Assembly: GCA_947450365.1 (NCBI GenBank)
Contig: CANFVE010000010.1
Span: 1-64,000 of the forward strand
Reading direction: 5' to 3'
Length of the DNA: 64,000 nucleotides
From: Cytophagaceae bacterium
Lineage (GTDB): Bacteria; Bacteroidota; Bacteroidia; Cytophagales; Spirosomataceae
Shown here one piece after another: positions 27,982-36,263 of this stretch. The notes below the pieces were generated by a model. It saw only the letters and a program-made list of their open reading frames with translations, had not been told where the DNA came from and did no database searches. The position numbers were made by a program, and so were the translations under genes. Position 1 is the first letter of the stretch, and each line of letters begins with the position of its first letter.

Positions 27982-28682
27982 GCCATATAGGCTCGCCAGA
28001 ATTTGGGATTATATTTTTCCCATGCATGGCATCCAAAAGGCAAGGAATCCCCATTTAGCGTAAAACCTAGGTGGGGATTTTGTTCGATGGCGAATTTCAG
28101 GCCTTGTTGCCACGTAGGTAATCGTAGCATCCATCGCAATGGAAAAGTGCGGCGCTCATACATCGAAAACATACAATCCTCATTGGCCACCCATTTCGGC
28201 AAAAAGGTATGGTATACCTTCAGGAAGTGTAAGATGGGTTTGATTTTTCTCAACGAAAACCCGCCATTAAACAACACCCGGTGGATATATGGGATATCTA
28301 CATGTGCAGGATTTTTAAAATGACGCAATTTCAATTTCGGAGCTCCTATGTAATCTAAATTTTGTGCGCACCAGTATTCCAACTGATCACTAAATACATA
28401 GGCGTCTAACTGATAAATCAACATAAACTCGTATTCCCCAAATCGCTCATAAAAAGCAGGATCAATGAGCAAATGATTATACGTTTGAGGACTTTGGAAG
28501 AATGAGTCTGCAAATCGTTCGATGCAACGACCTTCGTGGTAATCAAAGGAAAGCGATTCGGGCGCGACAAAAACAATCGGATGATGGCCTAAAATGGAGA
28601 AACAACGAGCTAATGAAATCTGCTCATTGGGATTCAGATTTTCTTTATAAATCGGGATAACGATAACCGCGCGTTTCGACAT
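27978..28682 (-). CDS. DUF5672 family protein (glycan-related)
   Basis: A 234-residue protein of the DUF5672 type, found in surface-glycan gene clusters and thought to be glycosyltransferase-like. It starts KRAVIVIPIYKENLNPNEQI and has YEFMLIYQLDAYVFSDQLEY, with a DAYVF block resembling a DxD motif, followed by IGAPKL and NGGFSLRK. It directly follows the GT2 gene (1 nt gap) and its end overlaps the isomerase gene by 4 nt. The acceptor and sugar are unknown. Confidence 0.75.
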   Translation of the reverse strand: MSKRAVIVIPIYKENLNPNEQISLARCFSILGHHPIVFVAPESLSFDYHEGRCIERFADSFFQSPQTYNHLLIDPAFYERFGEYEFMLIYQLDAYVFSDQLEYWCAQNLDYIGAPKLKLRHFKNPAHVDIPYIHRVLFNGGFSLRKIKPILHFLKVYHTFLPKWVANEDCMFSMYERRTFPLRWMLRLPTWQQGLKFAIEQNPHLGFTLNGDSLPFGCHAWEKYNPKFWRAYMA

Positions 28683-28683
28683 A

Positions 28684-29670
28684 TTATTCTAAAAGATCGC
28701 CTAATAAGGGTCTCCACCATTTTCCACCATCGTGCTTTCGATAATATCCGCGTGTAAGACTTTGCAAAATAGGAAATATTCGCATGATTCGGTTCGCCGG
28801 TAATTGACTTCGCATCTGATAATGGTCCTTGCGCTGTTTCAACTGGGAAATAATCGCTGGTTTTATGTTGGCCAGATTTGCAAAATACGTATGAAGCGCA
28901 AAGCTGTCTTGGTATTTCTTATTAAGTCTGTCTAGTTTTTCCGTACGCGCGCGTGTAAAACGATCCGCTAAGGTAATCACGGGTCCGCTGCTTTTCAGGC
29001 CCACTTGTTGGCTATCATGCTCCCGATATTCCACAAGTACATCTTCCAGAAAACCAATTTTTTGGTCCATGGCTAAATACAGCGCTATCCACCCATCATG
29101 AATAAGTTCCGGAATAATTAAAGGCACCGGAAATACGGAATCACATATTTTTTTCCGAATGGCCATCGTTGCTCCCGTCACCACATAGCCTTTGCCAAGT
29201 ATCTCAAAAGCGCCCCCTTGTTTCCAATAATTCTGTAATTCTTCAGTAAATTCGATTTGTTCAAAGGATGTTTTGCCTTTACTATTTCCTGCTTGGTCAA
29301 TCATCAGCGCATTCGAAAACACGGCGTCCTTGTCCGGATTGGCCTCTAAATAGGCAACTTGTTTGGCTACCTTATCTTTTTTCCAAAGATCATCCTGATC
29401 ACACAAAAAAATGATTTCTCCTGAACAGGCTTGAATGCATTTTTCAAAATTTTTGCTACTCCCCAAGTTCGTCGCATTTGTATGAAGGACTACTGGGAAA
29501 TCGATACTTTTTTGAAATGCCTCAATAATTTCAAATGTCCGATCGGTGGACCCATCATCGCAGATAACCAATTCATGCACAGGGGTGCTTTGGTTTTTGA
29601 TGGAGGCCAATTGCTGGCCCAAAAACCGTTCTCCATTATACGTACATAAAGCAACTGAAATTGTTTTCAT
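28684..29670 (-). CDS. Glycosyltransferase family 2
   Basis: A 328-residue GT-A enzyme. SVALCTYNGERFLGQQLASI opens the fold, VICDDGSTDRTFEI (residues about 34-47) binds the nucleotide, and FLCDQDDLWKKDKV near 90-103 contains the metal-binding DxD-like block. It resembles rhamnosyltransferase-like GT2 proteins of LPS or capsule clusters. Its ATG directly abuts the rsmG stop codon, so it is probably translated from the rsmG transcript, with the DUF5672 gene following. Confidence 0.87.
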   Translation of the reverse strand: MKTISVALCTYNGERFLGQQLASIKNQSTPVHELVICDDGSTDRTFEIIEAFQKSIDFPVVLHTNATNLGSSKNFEKCIQACSGEIIFLCDQDDLWKKDKVAKQVAYLEANPDKDAVFSNALMIDQAGNSKGKTSFEQIEFTEELQNYWKQGGAFEILGKGYVVTGATMAIRKKICDSVFPVPLIIPELIHDGWIALYLAMDQKIGFLEDVLVEYREHDSQQVGLKSSGPVITLADRFTRARTEKLDRLNKKYQDSFALHTYFANLANIKPAIISQLKQRKDHYQMRSQLPANRIMRIFPILQSLTRGYYRKHDGGKWWRPLLGDLLE

Positions 29671-30297
29671 TTACATGGGAACGTAAAGGACCTTTTTGGT
29701 CTCGAAAAAATCTTCATCAAAATAGGTCGAAAGATCAAAAATCTTATGTTTTTTCCCAAATTCCTCAAGCTCTTCCCTTAAATCTCCTCCCTTTAAATAC
29801 AAGATTCCATTTCGCATTGAATGGAAATGATTTGGGCTGATTTTTTTGCGCACCCAATAATAAAATGGAGTGATACGCGTAACGGCCCGACTCACCACGA
29901 ATTCAAAATCTTGATCGATATCTTCTGCCCGTGCATGTTTGGCTTTGACATTTTGGAGGCCAAGGGCTTTGGCAATTTCCTCCACGACTTTTATTTTTTT
30001 TCCAATGCTATCGACCAATAAAAAGGAGCATTCCGGAAACAAAATCGCCAAAGGAATTCCCGGGAAACCACCCCCCGTGCCCACATCTAGGATTTCAGTT
30101 CCCGGTCGAAAATCGATTATTTTGGCGATGGCCAGCGAATGCAGGACGTGATGCAGCATTAAATTATCGATATCCTTGCGCGAGACCACATTGATTTTTT
30201 CATTCCATTCTGTATACAATGGGAAAAGCAGCTCAAATTGCTCGAGCTGCTTTTCGGTAAGATTGGGAAAATATTTTTTTACAATGTCTGCCGTCAT
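29671..30297 (-). CDS. rsmG: 16S rRNA (guanine527-N7)-methyltransferase
   Basis: RsmG methylates G527 of 16S rRNA using S-adenosylmethionine. The start at 30297 (MTADIVKKYFPNLTEKQLEQ) matches the family better than the longer reading. NEKINVVSRKDIDNLMLHHV, the SAM loop EILDVGTGGGFPGIPLAILF, and VSRAVTRITPFYYWV are conserved. At 208 residues it is typical. It sits between the PiT transporter gene (41 nt upstream) and the GT2 gene (abutting). Confidence 0.93.
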   Translation of the reverse strand: MTADIVKKYFPNLTEKQLEQFELLFPLYTEWNEKINVVSRKDIDNLMLHHVLHSLAIAKIIDFRPGTEILDVGTGGGFPGIPLAILFPECSFLLVDSIGKKIKVVEEIAKALGLQNVKAKHARAEDIDQDFEFVVSRAVTRITPFYYWVRKKISPNHFHSMRNGILYLKGGDLREELEEFGKKHKIFDLSTYFDEDFFETKKVLYVPM

Positions 30298-30337
30298 AAG
30301 GAAATGAAAGCACAAAGATAGCTAATTGGTCGATGAA

Positions 30338-31795
30338 TTATCCTACAATCCAGCGTAATAAAACAAATAAGGTGGCAGACAAAACAATGGTCACGGGCAA
30401 GGTTAATACCCAGGCCATCACAATATTTTTTACAGTTCCTCCTTGTAGGTTTTTGATGCCTCGGGATGCAACCATCGTTCCTGCAATACCAGAACTTAGC
30501 ACGTGCGTGGTACTTACCGGCCATTTATATGCCGTGGCTAATCCGATGGTTAGCGAGGCAATTAATTCTGCCGAAGCGCCTTGTGCATAGGTCAAATGAT
30601 CTTTTCCGATTTTTTCTCCGATGGTAATCACGATTCGTTTCCACCCGATCATCGTTCCCAATCCCAAGGAAAGGGCTACCATCCACATCACCCAACTTGG
30701 CGCAAAGTCCGTCACCCCCGCCATGCCCGTGGAGCTTGAACCCCCAAACGTAAAGAATGGCGCTTTATCGCCTTGGGTGGCTTGTTTAAATGCTTTTTTA
30801 TCAATTTCTGATAAAGCCACCGATTCACTTTCTAGCAGTTTTTTCGCATGTTTATTAATGGTAAGAGCCGCTTTGCGAATATCGAATTTCTGGGCCGTGG
30901 ATAAATGATCCGTATTCAAACCCGGAACCAAAATCGTGGCTAAATCGGTTGACGATTTTTTTAATTTCACTAAACTCTCGTGCTCCTTATCTGATAAAGG
31001 AAGGGTATCGATTTTCGCTGAAATGCTTTGAACCGTCGTTAAACTTTCTTTCACTTTCACCAAATCCAATGAGGTATTTACTGCAAAATAACCAGGCAAG
31101 AAGGCGATCAAAATGACCATGACCAATCCAATTCCTTTCTGCCCATCATTCCGACCGTGGAAAAAGGAAACCAAAGTACAGGTCGTGATTAAGATCGCAC
31201 GAATCCACATGGGTGGCGGCGAATTCTTTTTAGGTTCTTTGAAAATCTCTTTATTTTTAATCGATTTTTTTAAGATATACATGAGGATAATCGCCAAGGA
31301 GAAGCCAAATAGGGGCGATAATAAGAGGGCTTGTCCGATTTCAATGACCTTATCCCAGTTGATGGAGGAGGTCCCCATATTGGCATTTTCAGGCAGCAAG
31401 GCATGGCCCACTCCAATCCCGATAATCGACCCAATCAGGGTATGGGAGCTCGAAGCAGGGATACCAAAATACCAGGTGCCTAAATTCCAAAAAATAGCCG
31501 ATAACAATAAGGCGAGCGCCATCGCCATCGAATGGTAGACATTGGCATCAATCAGTAATTCCGTGGGCAAAAGTCCGATAATACTCATCGTAACCCCTAC
31601 GCCTCCGGTTAACAGACCTAAAAAATTCATAAAACCTGACCAAACGACGGCTTGGGTCGGTTGAAGCGAATGCGTATAAATCACCGTCGCCACCGCATTT
31701 GCGGTATCATGAAATCCATTCACAAATTCAAAAGCACAGGCTGCAAAAAGGCAGAAAAATAAGAGGAAAAATAAGGTGGGGTCAAGTCCAAACAT
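30338..31795 (-). CDS. Inorganic phosphate transporter (PiT family)
   Basis: A 485-residue low-affinity phosphate/cation symporter. The two PiT signatures are present: GFHDTANAVATVIYTHSL near residues 27-44 and FHGRNDGQKGIGLVMV after the first half. A third, WPVSTTHVLSSGIAGTMVAS, lies near the C-terminus. The two membrane halves are separated by a charged soluble loop (about 250-350), longer than in E. coli PitA. It is relevant to the phosphorus theme of the 43-62 kb region, but its own upstream region shows no TTAACA repeats. Confidence 0.93.
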   Translation of the reverse strand: MFGLDPTLFFLLFFCLFAACAFEFVNGFHDTANAVATVIYTHSLQPTQAVVWSGFMNFLGLLTGGVGVTMSIIGLLPTELLIDANVYHSMAMALALLLSAIFWNLGTWYFGIPASSSHTLIGSIIGIGVGHALLPENANMGTSSINWDKVIEIGQALLLSPLFGFSLAIILMYILKKSIKNKEIFKEPKKNSPPPMWIRAILITTCTLVSFFHGRNDGQKGIGLVMVILIAFLPGYFAVNTSLDLVKVKESLTTVQSISAKIDTLPLSDKEHESLVKLKKSSTDLATILVPGLNTDHLSTAQKFDIRKAALTINKHAKKLLESESVALSEIDKKAFKQATQGDKAPFFTFGGSSSTGMAGVTDFAPSWVMWMVALSLGLGTMIGWKRIVITIGEKIGKDHLTYAQGASAELIASLTIGLATAYKWPVSTTHVLSSGIAGTMVASRGIKNLQGGTVKNIVMAWVLTLPVTIVLSATLFVLLRWIVG

Positions 31796-31862
31796 TGGGT
31801 TTTATGCTTATTGAATGTAAAAAATCTTTTAAAGATGGGTACAATTTTCTCCAAAGGGAGAA

Positions 31863-31870
31863 CAAATATA
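31863..31870 (-). promoter_or_regulatory. -7 promoter element TATATTTG for the PiT gene
   Basis: A minus-strand TAnnTTTG match 67 nt upstream of the PiT start codon. The -33 position would fall within the neighbouring gene and no TTTG is obvious. Confidence 0.35.
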
Positions 31871-31890
31871 TTAAGTAATTATTAAATATT

Positions 31891-33123
31891 TTATTTTCGT
31901 TTTCGCCTTGCTTTTTTGGCCTCAGATAGCAATTTTTTGGCTTCTGTATGCTGGGCTGATTTCCGATCCGCCTTGTCCATCACCTCTTTGCAATAGTCCA
32001 CCGCCTCATCGTATTTAGCCTCTTGGAACGCAATCCGTGCTAAGCCCAATACCGAGGCCCAATAATAGCCCGAATCCATTGAATCGGTTTCTTTGGAAAA
32101 GGTTAAACATTGATTAAAATAGGTTTTGGCTTCTGCCAAATTTTTGAAAACATACAATTGATAATAGCCCAAAATATAACTCGCATATCGCCCGGATGTG
32201 CTTTCATAGCCCACTTGATGCGATGTGATCTTTCCCAAAATGTCTTTCGAAAGGCTCATGGCCTCATCTAATTTCCCAACCATAAACGCCGATCGGGCAT
32301 GATATCGATGAAAAAATGGATTATCCGGAAAATTTTCGTGCGTGTATTTGGCCATGTCATAGGCCTTATCGGACATGTTTTCCATGCCATAGATTTGTAG
32401 CAAGAAATAGCGCGCCTCTGTGCGGGTATAAAAGGCTTGATAACTAACCTTTTCTAATTGCTGGATCCCCATCTGCTTGTTCGCTTTCGGGAATAACCAT
32501 AGGACGGGCCGGAGTAATGGGAAATGTTGTTTAATAAAATGGTAATAATAATTATAAAGACCGTCTCCGAACATCAATTCCGGACTAAAGTCGGCAAATT
32601 CCCTTGAATATTCGAGGTACTTGAGGGCATTTTTAGCGGCCAAGGTTGCCCGTGTCCAATTTTTTCGTTCGGCATGCAAACGGCCCTTGAATCCATAGGC
32701 GGCGGCCATGAAAAAGGCGGCTTCTGGGTTTTCGGTTTCATCCCAAATCTTCTCTGCTTTATCAATGCTGCTATCCATGTATTCGATCAGGCGATCGTCA
32801 TAGACTTCATTGCCCGTATTGGGAACAATCCGCCACCATTGCATGAGGCCTAAGAGGAAATCGGGAAGGGGATGATTGGGGTATTTGACTTTGAGGTAAT
32901 TAAATTCGCGTTCCGCTTCCGGGAATTTAAAATTATACATCTGATTGATGGCAGATGTCGCCTCGATTTGTACTTCAGAGGTCAGTAAAAGCATGCCTTT
33001 CGAACGCTCTTTTTCAGCCTCTTCTGTTTTTTTCCACCATTGACCTTGCGAAGCGAAGGCCAATGGCAGAAAACAGCAAATAAAAATGATTTTCCTACGA
33101 AGAAATTTCAATTTGATCTCCAT
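31891..33123 (-). CDS. Exported tetratricopeptide-repeat protein of unknown function
   Basis: A 410-residue protein with a signal peptide (IIFICCFLPLAFASQGQ) and helical TPR-like repeats over most of its length, for example INQMYNFKFPEAEREFNYLK and EMSWSLSK-like pairs such as AFMVGKLDEAMSLSKDIL and LGLARIAFQEAKYDEAVDYC. The C-terminus is lysine/arginine-rich. The start overlaps the end of rng by 29 nt, which suggests coupling. The function is not recognisable; TPR proteins usually act as scaffolds in the periplasm. Confidence 0.8.
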   Translation of the reverse strand: MEIKLKFLRRKIIFICCFLPLAFASQGQWWKKTEEAEKERSKGMLLLTSEVQIEATSAINQMYNFKFPEAEREFNYLKVKYPNHPLPDFLLGLMQWWRIVPNTGNEVYDDRLIEYMDSSIDKAEKIWDETENPEAAFFMAAAYGFKGRLHAERKNWTRATLAAKNALKYLEYSREFADFSPELMFGDGLYNYYYHFIKQHFPLLRPVLWLFPKANKQMGIQQLEKVSYQAFYTRTEARYFLLQIYGMENMSDKAYDMAKYTHENFPDNPFFHRYHARSAFMVGKLDEAMSLSKDILGKITSHQVGYESTSGRYASYILGYYQLYVFKNLAEAKTYFNQCLTFSKETDSMDSGYYWASVLGLARIAFQEAKYDEAVDYCKEVMDKADRKSAQHTEAKKLLSEAKKARRKRK

Positions 33124-34651
33124 TTTGGTTTAAGAATTTAAATTCTGTTATGCCAAATGAGGAGTCTTCCATGATGTTTACCCAGGTTTTAAATTTCAAA
33201 AACCAGTTCATCCGAATGGAAGGAAATCCTTTGGTAAAATAGGCATTCAAAAACGGATGCACAAGAAGGGTTAATTTTTTCTCGTTTTGTTTCATGATTA
33301 AATGCTCCACATGCTGCGCCACGATGTCTGAAACGGCAATACTCGCCGTGATGGTTCCCGAACCGCCACAACTCGGACATGTTTCATGCGTAGCTACATT
33401 CATTTCGGGACGAACGCGTTGGCGTGTAATTTGCATCAAGCCAAATTTCGTCAGCGGCAAAATGGTGAATTTCGAACGATCGGTTTTCATTTCATCTCGC
33501 ATGATGTCCTGAATTAATTTCCGATTATCCGCTTTTTTCATGTCGATGAAATCGATCACGATAATCCCCCCCATATCACGTAAACGCAATTGGCGCGCAA
33601 TTTCTTTTGCCGCCTCGCGGTTCACGCTCAAAGCCGTTGCTTCTTGATCTTCCTCGGAATTCGATTTATTCCCCGAATTCACGTCAATCACGTGCAGCGC
33701 CTCGGTATGTTCTACGATTAAATAGCCACCTCCTGGCAAGGAAACCGAACGACCAAAAAGCATTTTTAATTGCTTCTCGATCCCTACTTGTTCAAATAAC
33801 TTGGTTTTGCCCGTGTGAAGCTTTACGATTTTTTCCTTTTCGGGAGCAACCGTGTGCACATAATCTTTGGCCTCGTTGTACAGTTCTTGACTATCCACAA
33901 TGACATTGTCGAAGTCGTTATTTAAGAGGTCGCGCAACATAGACGTCGCCCGGCTCATCTCCCCAATCACCCGATCGGTCGGCTTTGCCTCCGCTAATTT
34001 CTTCATCCCTTCTTCCCATTTCGAGATCGAATCGCGCAAATCACGCTCCATTTCCTCCACGGCTTTGCCTTCGGCTACCGTTCGCACGATCACGCCGAAG
34101 TTCTTCGGTTTGATGGACGACATGAGTTTTTGAAGACGATTACGCTCAGAACGTGAGGTGATTTTCTTCGAAATATTGACGCCATTGGCAAAGGGAACTA
34201 AGACCAAGAAACGTCCTGCGATGGATATATCACATGAAAGACGCGGGCCCTTGGTGGAAATAGGTTCTTTGACGACTTGCACGAGGACTTGTTGGCCCTT
34301 CGTTAATGCCTTTTCGATTTTCCCTAGTTTGTCGATTTCCTCCTCCAGCTTATAGTGTTCCAAACGGACATTTTTTCCTTTTTTGGTCAATACATCTTTC
34401 GTGAATTTTTGCACGGTATTTAGGTTAGGACCTAAATCGTGGTAGTGCAAGAAGGCATCTTTTTCGTAACCGATGTCGATGAAAGCGGCGTTTAAGCCTG
34501 ACACTAATTTTTTGACAGTTCCTAAATAGATATCTCCCACGGAGAATTTCGGTTCAGACTGTTCGATATGGTATTCTACGATCCTTTTGTCGTGCAAAAG
34601 GGCTATTCTATCGCCCTTGGGCGTAGAATTAATGATTAATTCATTACTCAC
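33095..34651 (-). CDS. rng: Ribonuclease G/E family endoribonuclease
   Basis: A 518-residue single-strand-specific endoribonuclease for rRNA processing and mRNA decay. The N-terminal S1 domain (about 35-125) has FSVGDIYLGTVKKLVSGLNA and AAFIDIGYEKDAFLHYHDLG. The catalytic DNase I-like subdomain has VIDVNSGNKS and GGIIVIDFIDM, giving the paired metal-binding aspartates. The zinc-link CPSCGGSG follows near 435. It lacks the long RNase E scaffold tail. It lies in a minus-strand series HU - TPR protein - small basic protein - rng - TPR protein. Confidence 0.93.
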   Translation of the reverse strand: MSNELIINSTPKGDRIALLHDKRIVEYHIEQSEPKFSVGDIYLGTVKKLVSGLNAAFIDIGYEKDAFLHYHDLGPNLNTVQKFTKDVLTKKGKNVRLEHYKLEEEIDKLGKIEKALTKGQQVLVQVVKEPISTKGPRLSCDISIAGRFLVLVPFANGVNISKKITSRSERNRLQKLMSSIKPKNFGVIVRTVAEGKAVEEMERDLRDSISKWEEGMKKLAEAKPTDRVIGEMSRATSMLRDLLNNDFDNVIVDSQELYNEAKDYVHTVAPEKEKIVKLHTGKTKLFEQVGIEKQLKMLFGRSVSLPGGGYLIVEHTEALHVIDVNSGNKSNSEEDQEATALSVNREAAKEIARQLRLRDMGGIIVIDFIDMKKADNRKLIQDIMRDEMKTDRSKFTILPLTKFGLMQITRQRVRPEMNVATHETCPSCGGSGTITASIAVSDIVAQHVEHLIMKQNEKKLTLLVHPFLNAYFTKGFPSIRMNWFLKFKTWVNIMEDSSFGITEFKFLNQNGDQIEISS

Positions 34652-34676
34652 AATACGATTGAGAAGAATGTTGGAC

Positions 34677-34690
34677 AGGGGAAATCCCCT
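34677..34690 (-). promoter_or_regulatory. Short GC hairpin in the rng leader
   Basis: AGGGG and CCCCT flank 4 nt (34677-34690), lying 26 nt upstream of the rng start codon. It could form a small RNA hairpin close to the ribosome entry site. Confidence 0.4.
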
Positions 34691-34767
34691 TTAAAAATAT
34701 ACAGCAAAACAAACGCCAAAAACAGGCTATTTATCAAAGGATAAAATGCCTGTTCTTGCGCTATATG

Positions 34768-34792
34768 TTACAATTTCAATCGGAAATTGTAA
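34768..34792 (-). promoter_or_regulatory. 10-bp perfect hairpin between the small basic-protein gene and rng
   Basis: TTACAATTTC (34768-34777) is mirrored by GAAATTGTAA (34783-34792) across 5 nt. No T-run follows in either direction, so it is not a standard terminator. On the minus strand it lies in the 149-nt leader of rng, just after the preceding small gene. Confidence 0.65.
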
Positions 34793-34800
34793 TCAATGCA

Positions 34801-34890
34801 TTACTTCTTCTTGTGACGATTCTTACGAAGACGTTTTTTACGCTTGTGTGTTGAAATCTTATGACGTTTTCTTTTTTTTCCGCAAGGCAT
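34801..34890 (-). CDS. 29-residue COX24/AURKAIP1-type basic protein (probable ribosome-associated)
   Basis: A very short gene reading MPCGKKRKRHKISTHKRKKR then LRKNRHKKK. About two thirds of the residues are Lys, Arg or His. This matches the tiny Bacteroidota proteins named after the C-terminal domain of mitochondrial AURKAIP1/COX24 (mS38), a small-subunit ribosomal protein. It starts at an ATG (34890) and ends in TAA, and uses AAA/AAG and CGT codons typical of highly expressed genes. It is in series with HU, a TPR gene and rng on the minus strand. Function by homology is ribosomal; direct evidence is not in the sequence. Confidence 0.85.
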   Translation of the reverse strand: MPCGKKRKRHKISTHKRKKRLRKNRHKKK

Positions 34891-34950
34891 ACCTGTTAGC
34901 GTTTAATGTGTTAATAATGTTGGAGATTGATTTTCAACCTCAATTCGTAT

Positions 34951-35802
34951 TTAATGCTGCTGTAATTCAGCAAGCAATTCTTTGGCGGCCTTGGTTTCTT
35001 CCGGGTCTTTGCTATTCGCTAAAACCTTTGTAAGCACCTTTTGGGCCTCTACTTTTTTATCTAACTGGGCCAAACAAAATCCGAGATTTAAGGCGGCTTT
35101 GTGGTTATTAGGTTCCAGCTTCAATATTTGGGTGAATCGTTCTTGGCCTTTGCCAAACTGATTCGATTTAATGGATAATATTCCTAAATTAAACAAGGCT
35201 GGCACGAAGGTCGGCTCTTGTTCGATAACCTCTCGAAGCAGGGTAATTCCCTTCATCGGTGTGGGCGTATCCACATAGGTCATGGCCAAATTCGTTTTTA
35301 CCAACAGGTTATTCGGATCTTGCCCTAATGCTTTTTCAAAGTACAAACGCGCCTTATCACCCATTAAACGGCCTTTTTTAGCGTCAATCGCATAGGTTTG
35401 CGCTTCAAAATAGGCCTGTCCCGCTCGTAAGGTATGAATGGCTGCTGCGTGTGTATCGGAAAATTGACCGGCATACACGGCGGCACTGTCATATCTGGAC
35501 AAATCCATAAAAGCCCGCATGAGGTTTTCTAAGGCGACCACTTGCTTGACTTCGTTGGGAGCGGTTTTTAATGCAGCTTTCAGTTGGGCAATGCGTTTTT
35601 CTTGCGCCTCTGTGAAAGGTGCCGCATGCTTTTCTTCGGCTTGTACCGTATCCATCTTATTTTTTAGACCATTCGCGTCTCGATTGGCCCCTCCGGCTAC
35701 GGAGGATTCAGTTTTTGCACTCACATTTCCTTTGGGTAATTGGAAAATGAGGGCGGTTAACCCGAGGCCAATAAATAAAATAAGCGCAAGCGTTTTATTC
35801 AT
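34951..35802 (-). CDS. Membrane-anchored tetratricopeptide-repeat protein
   Basis: A 283-residue protein with one N-terminal membrane segment (LALILFIGLGLTALIFQL, residues about 4-21) and a periplasmic part of TPR units. Clear repeats include ARLYFEKALGQDPNNLLVKT, PALFNLGILSIKSNQFGKGQ and KAALNLGFCLAQLDKKVEAQ. The region 40-75 is low-complexity and charged. It sits 31 nt after HU and 60 nt before the small basic-protein gene on the same strand. This order with HU and rng recurs in Bacteroidota, as I recall, but the role is unknown. Confidence 0.82.
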   Translation of the reverse strand: MNKTLALILFIGLGLTALIFQLPKGNVSAKTESSVAGGANRDANGLKNKMDTVQAEEKHAAPFTEAQEKRIAQLKAALKTAPNEVKQVVALENLMRAFMDLSRYDSAAVYAGQFSDTHAAAIHTLRAGQAYFEAQTYAIDAKKGRLMGDKARLYFEKALGQDPNNLLVKTNLAMTYVDTPTPMKGITLLREVIEQEPTFVPALFNLGILSIKSNQFGKGQERFTQILKLEPNNHKAALNLGFCLAQLDKKVEAQKVLTKVLANSKDPEETKAAKELLAELQQH

Positions 35803-35833
35803 TTGTTAAGACCTTTTTAAGAAGGATTCCTTC

Positions 35834-36127
35834 TTAGTTAGCCGGGTCAGTGCTCGTTTTTACTTGTTCAACAAACACCTTGGCCGGCTTGAAACTTGGC
35901 ACATAATGTTCATCAATCGTAATTGACGTATTTTTTGAAATATTCCGAGCAATTTTTTTCGCTCTTTTTTTATTGATAAAACTGCCAAAACCACGTACAT
36001 AAATGTTTTCTTGTTTGGCTAAATTATCTTTTACTACTTGGAAGAAATTTTCTAACGTTTCAGAAACATCTTTTTTATCTATCCCTGTTTTGCTGGAAAT
36101 CTCAGCAATTACATCTGCCTTAGTCAC
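35834..36127 (-). CDS. HU/IHF family DNA-binding protein
   Basis: A 97-residue histone-like protein. The GTG at 36127 gives (M)TKADVIAEISSKTGIDKKDV, the canonical HU N-terminus. VRGFGSFINKKRAKKIARN is the family signature before the DNA-binding arms, and SFKPAKVFVEQVK ends the fold. A GTG 18 codons upstream is in frame, but it lies inside the -7 promoter element, so it cannot be used from that promoter. It is the first gene of the minus-strand run towards rng. Confidence 0.9.
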   Translation of the reverse strand: MTKADVIAEISSKTGIDKKDVSETLENFFQVVKDNLAKQENIYVRGFGSFINKKRAKKIARNISKNTSITIDEHYVPSFKPAKVFVEQVKTSTDPAN

Positions 36128-36180
36128 GGTAATTAATTCTTTAAATTCAAAATCTACATTCCTTTCTTTCAAAAGGGACA

Positions 36181-36212
36181 CAAAAGTAATGCTTTTCTAC
36201 TAGAGAGGCAAA
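36181..36212 (-). promoter_or_regulatory. Promoter of the HU gene (TTTG-N20-TACTTTTG)
   Basis: On the minus strand, TTTG (36209-36212), 20 nt, then TACTTTTG (36181-36188) is a near-ideal Bacteroidota promoter. The start point would fall near 36175, giving a leader of roughly 45 nt to the GTG at 36127. This decides the HU start. Confidence 0.7.
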
Positions 36213-36234
36213 CGTTCTTCATGAATAATTTGAG

Positions 36235-36242
36235 TATCTTTG
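36235..36242 (+). promoter_or_regulatory. -7 promoter element TATCTTTG for mutY
   Basis: A TAnnTTTG match 21 nt upstream of the mutY TTG start. It is back-to-back with the HU promoter. No -33 TTTG is found at 19-21 nt. Confidence 0.45.
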
Positions 36243-36263
36243 AAATTAATCAAATGAATTCGC

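Noticed and set aside
35817-35838. TAAGAAGG/CCTTCTTA hairpin after the HU gene as a terminator
   Set aside because: No T-run follows on the minus strand and the next gene starts 31 nt away, so read-through is more likely. It may be a processing hairpin at most.
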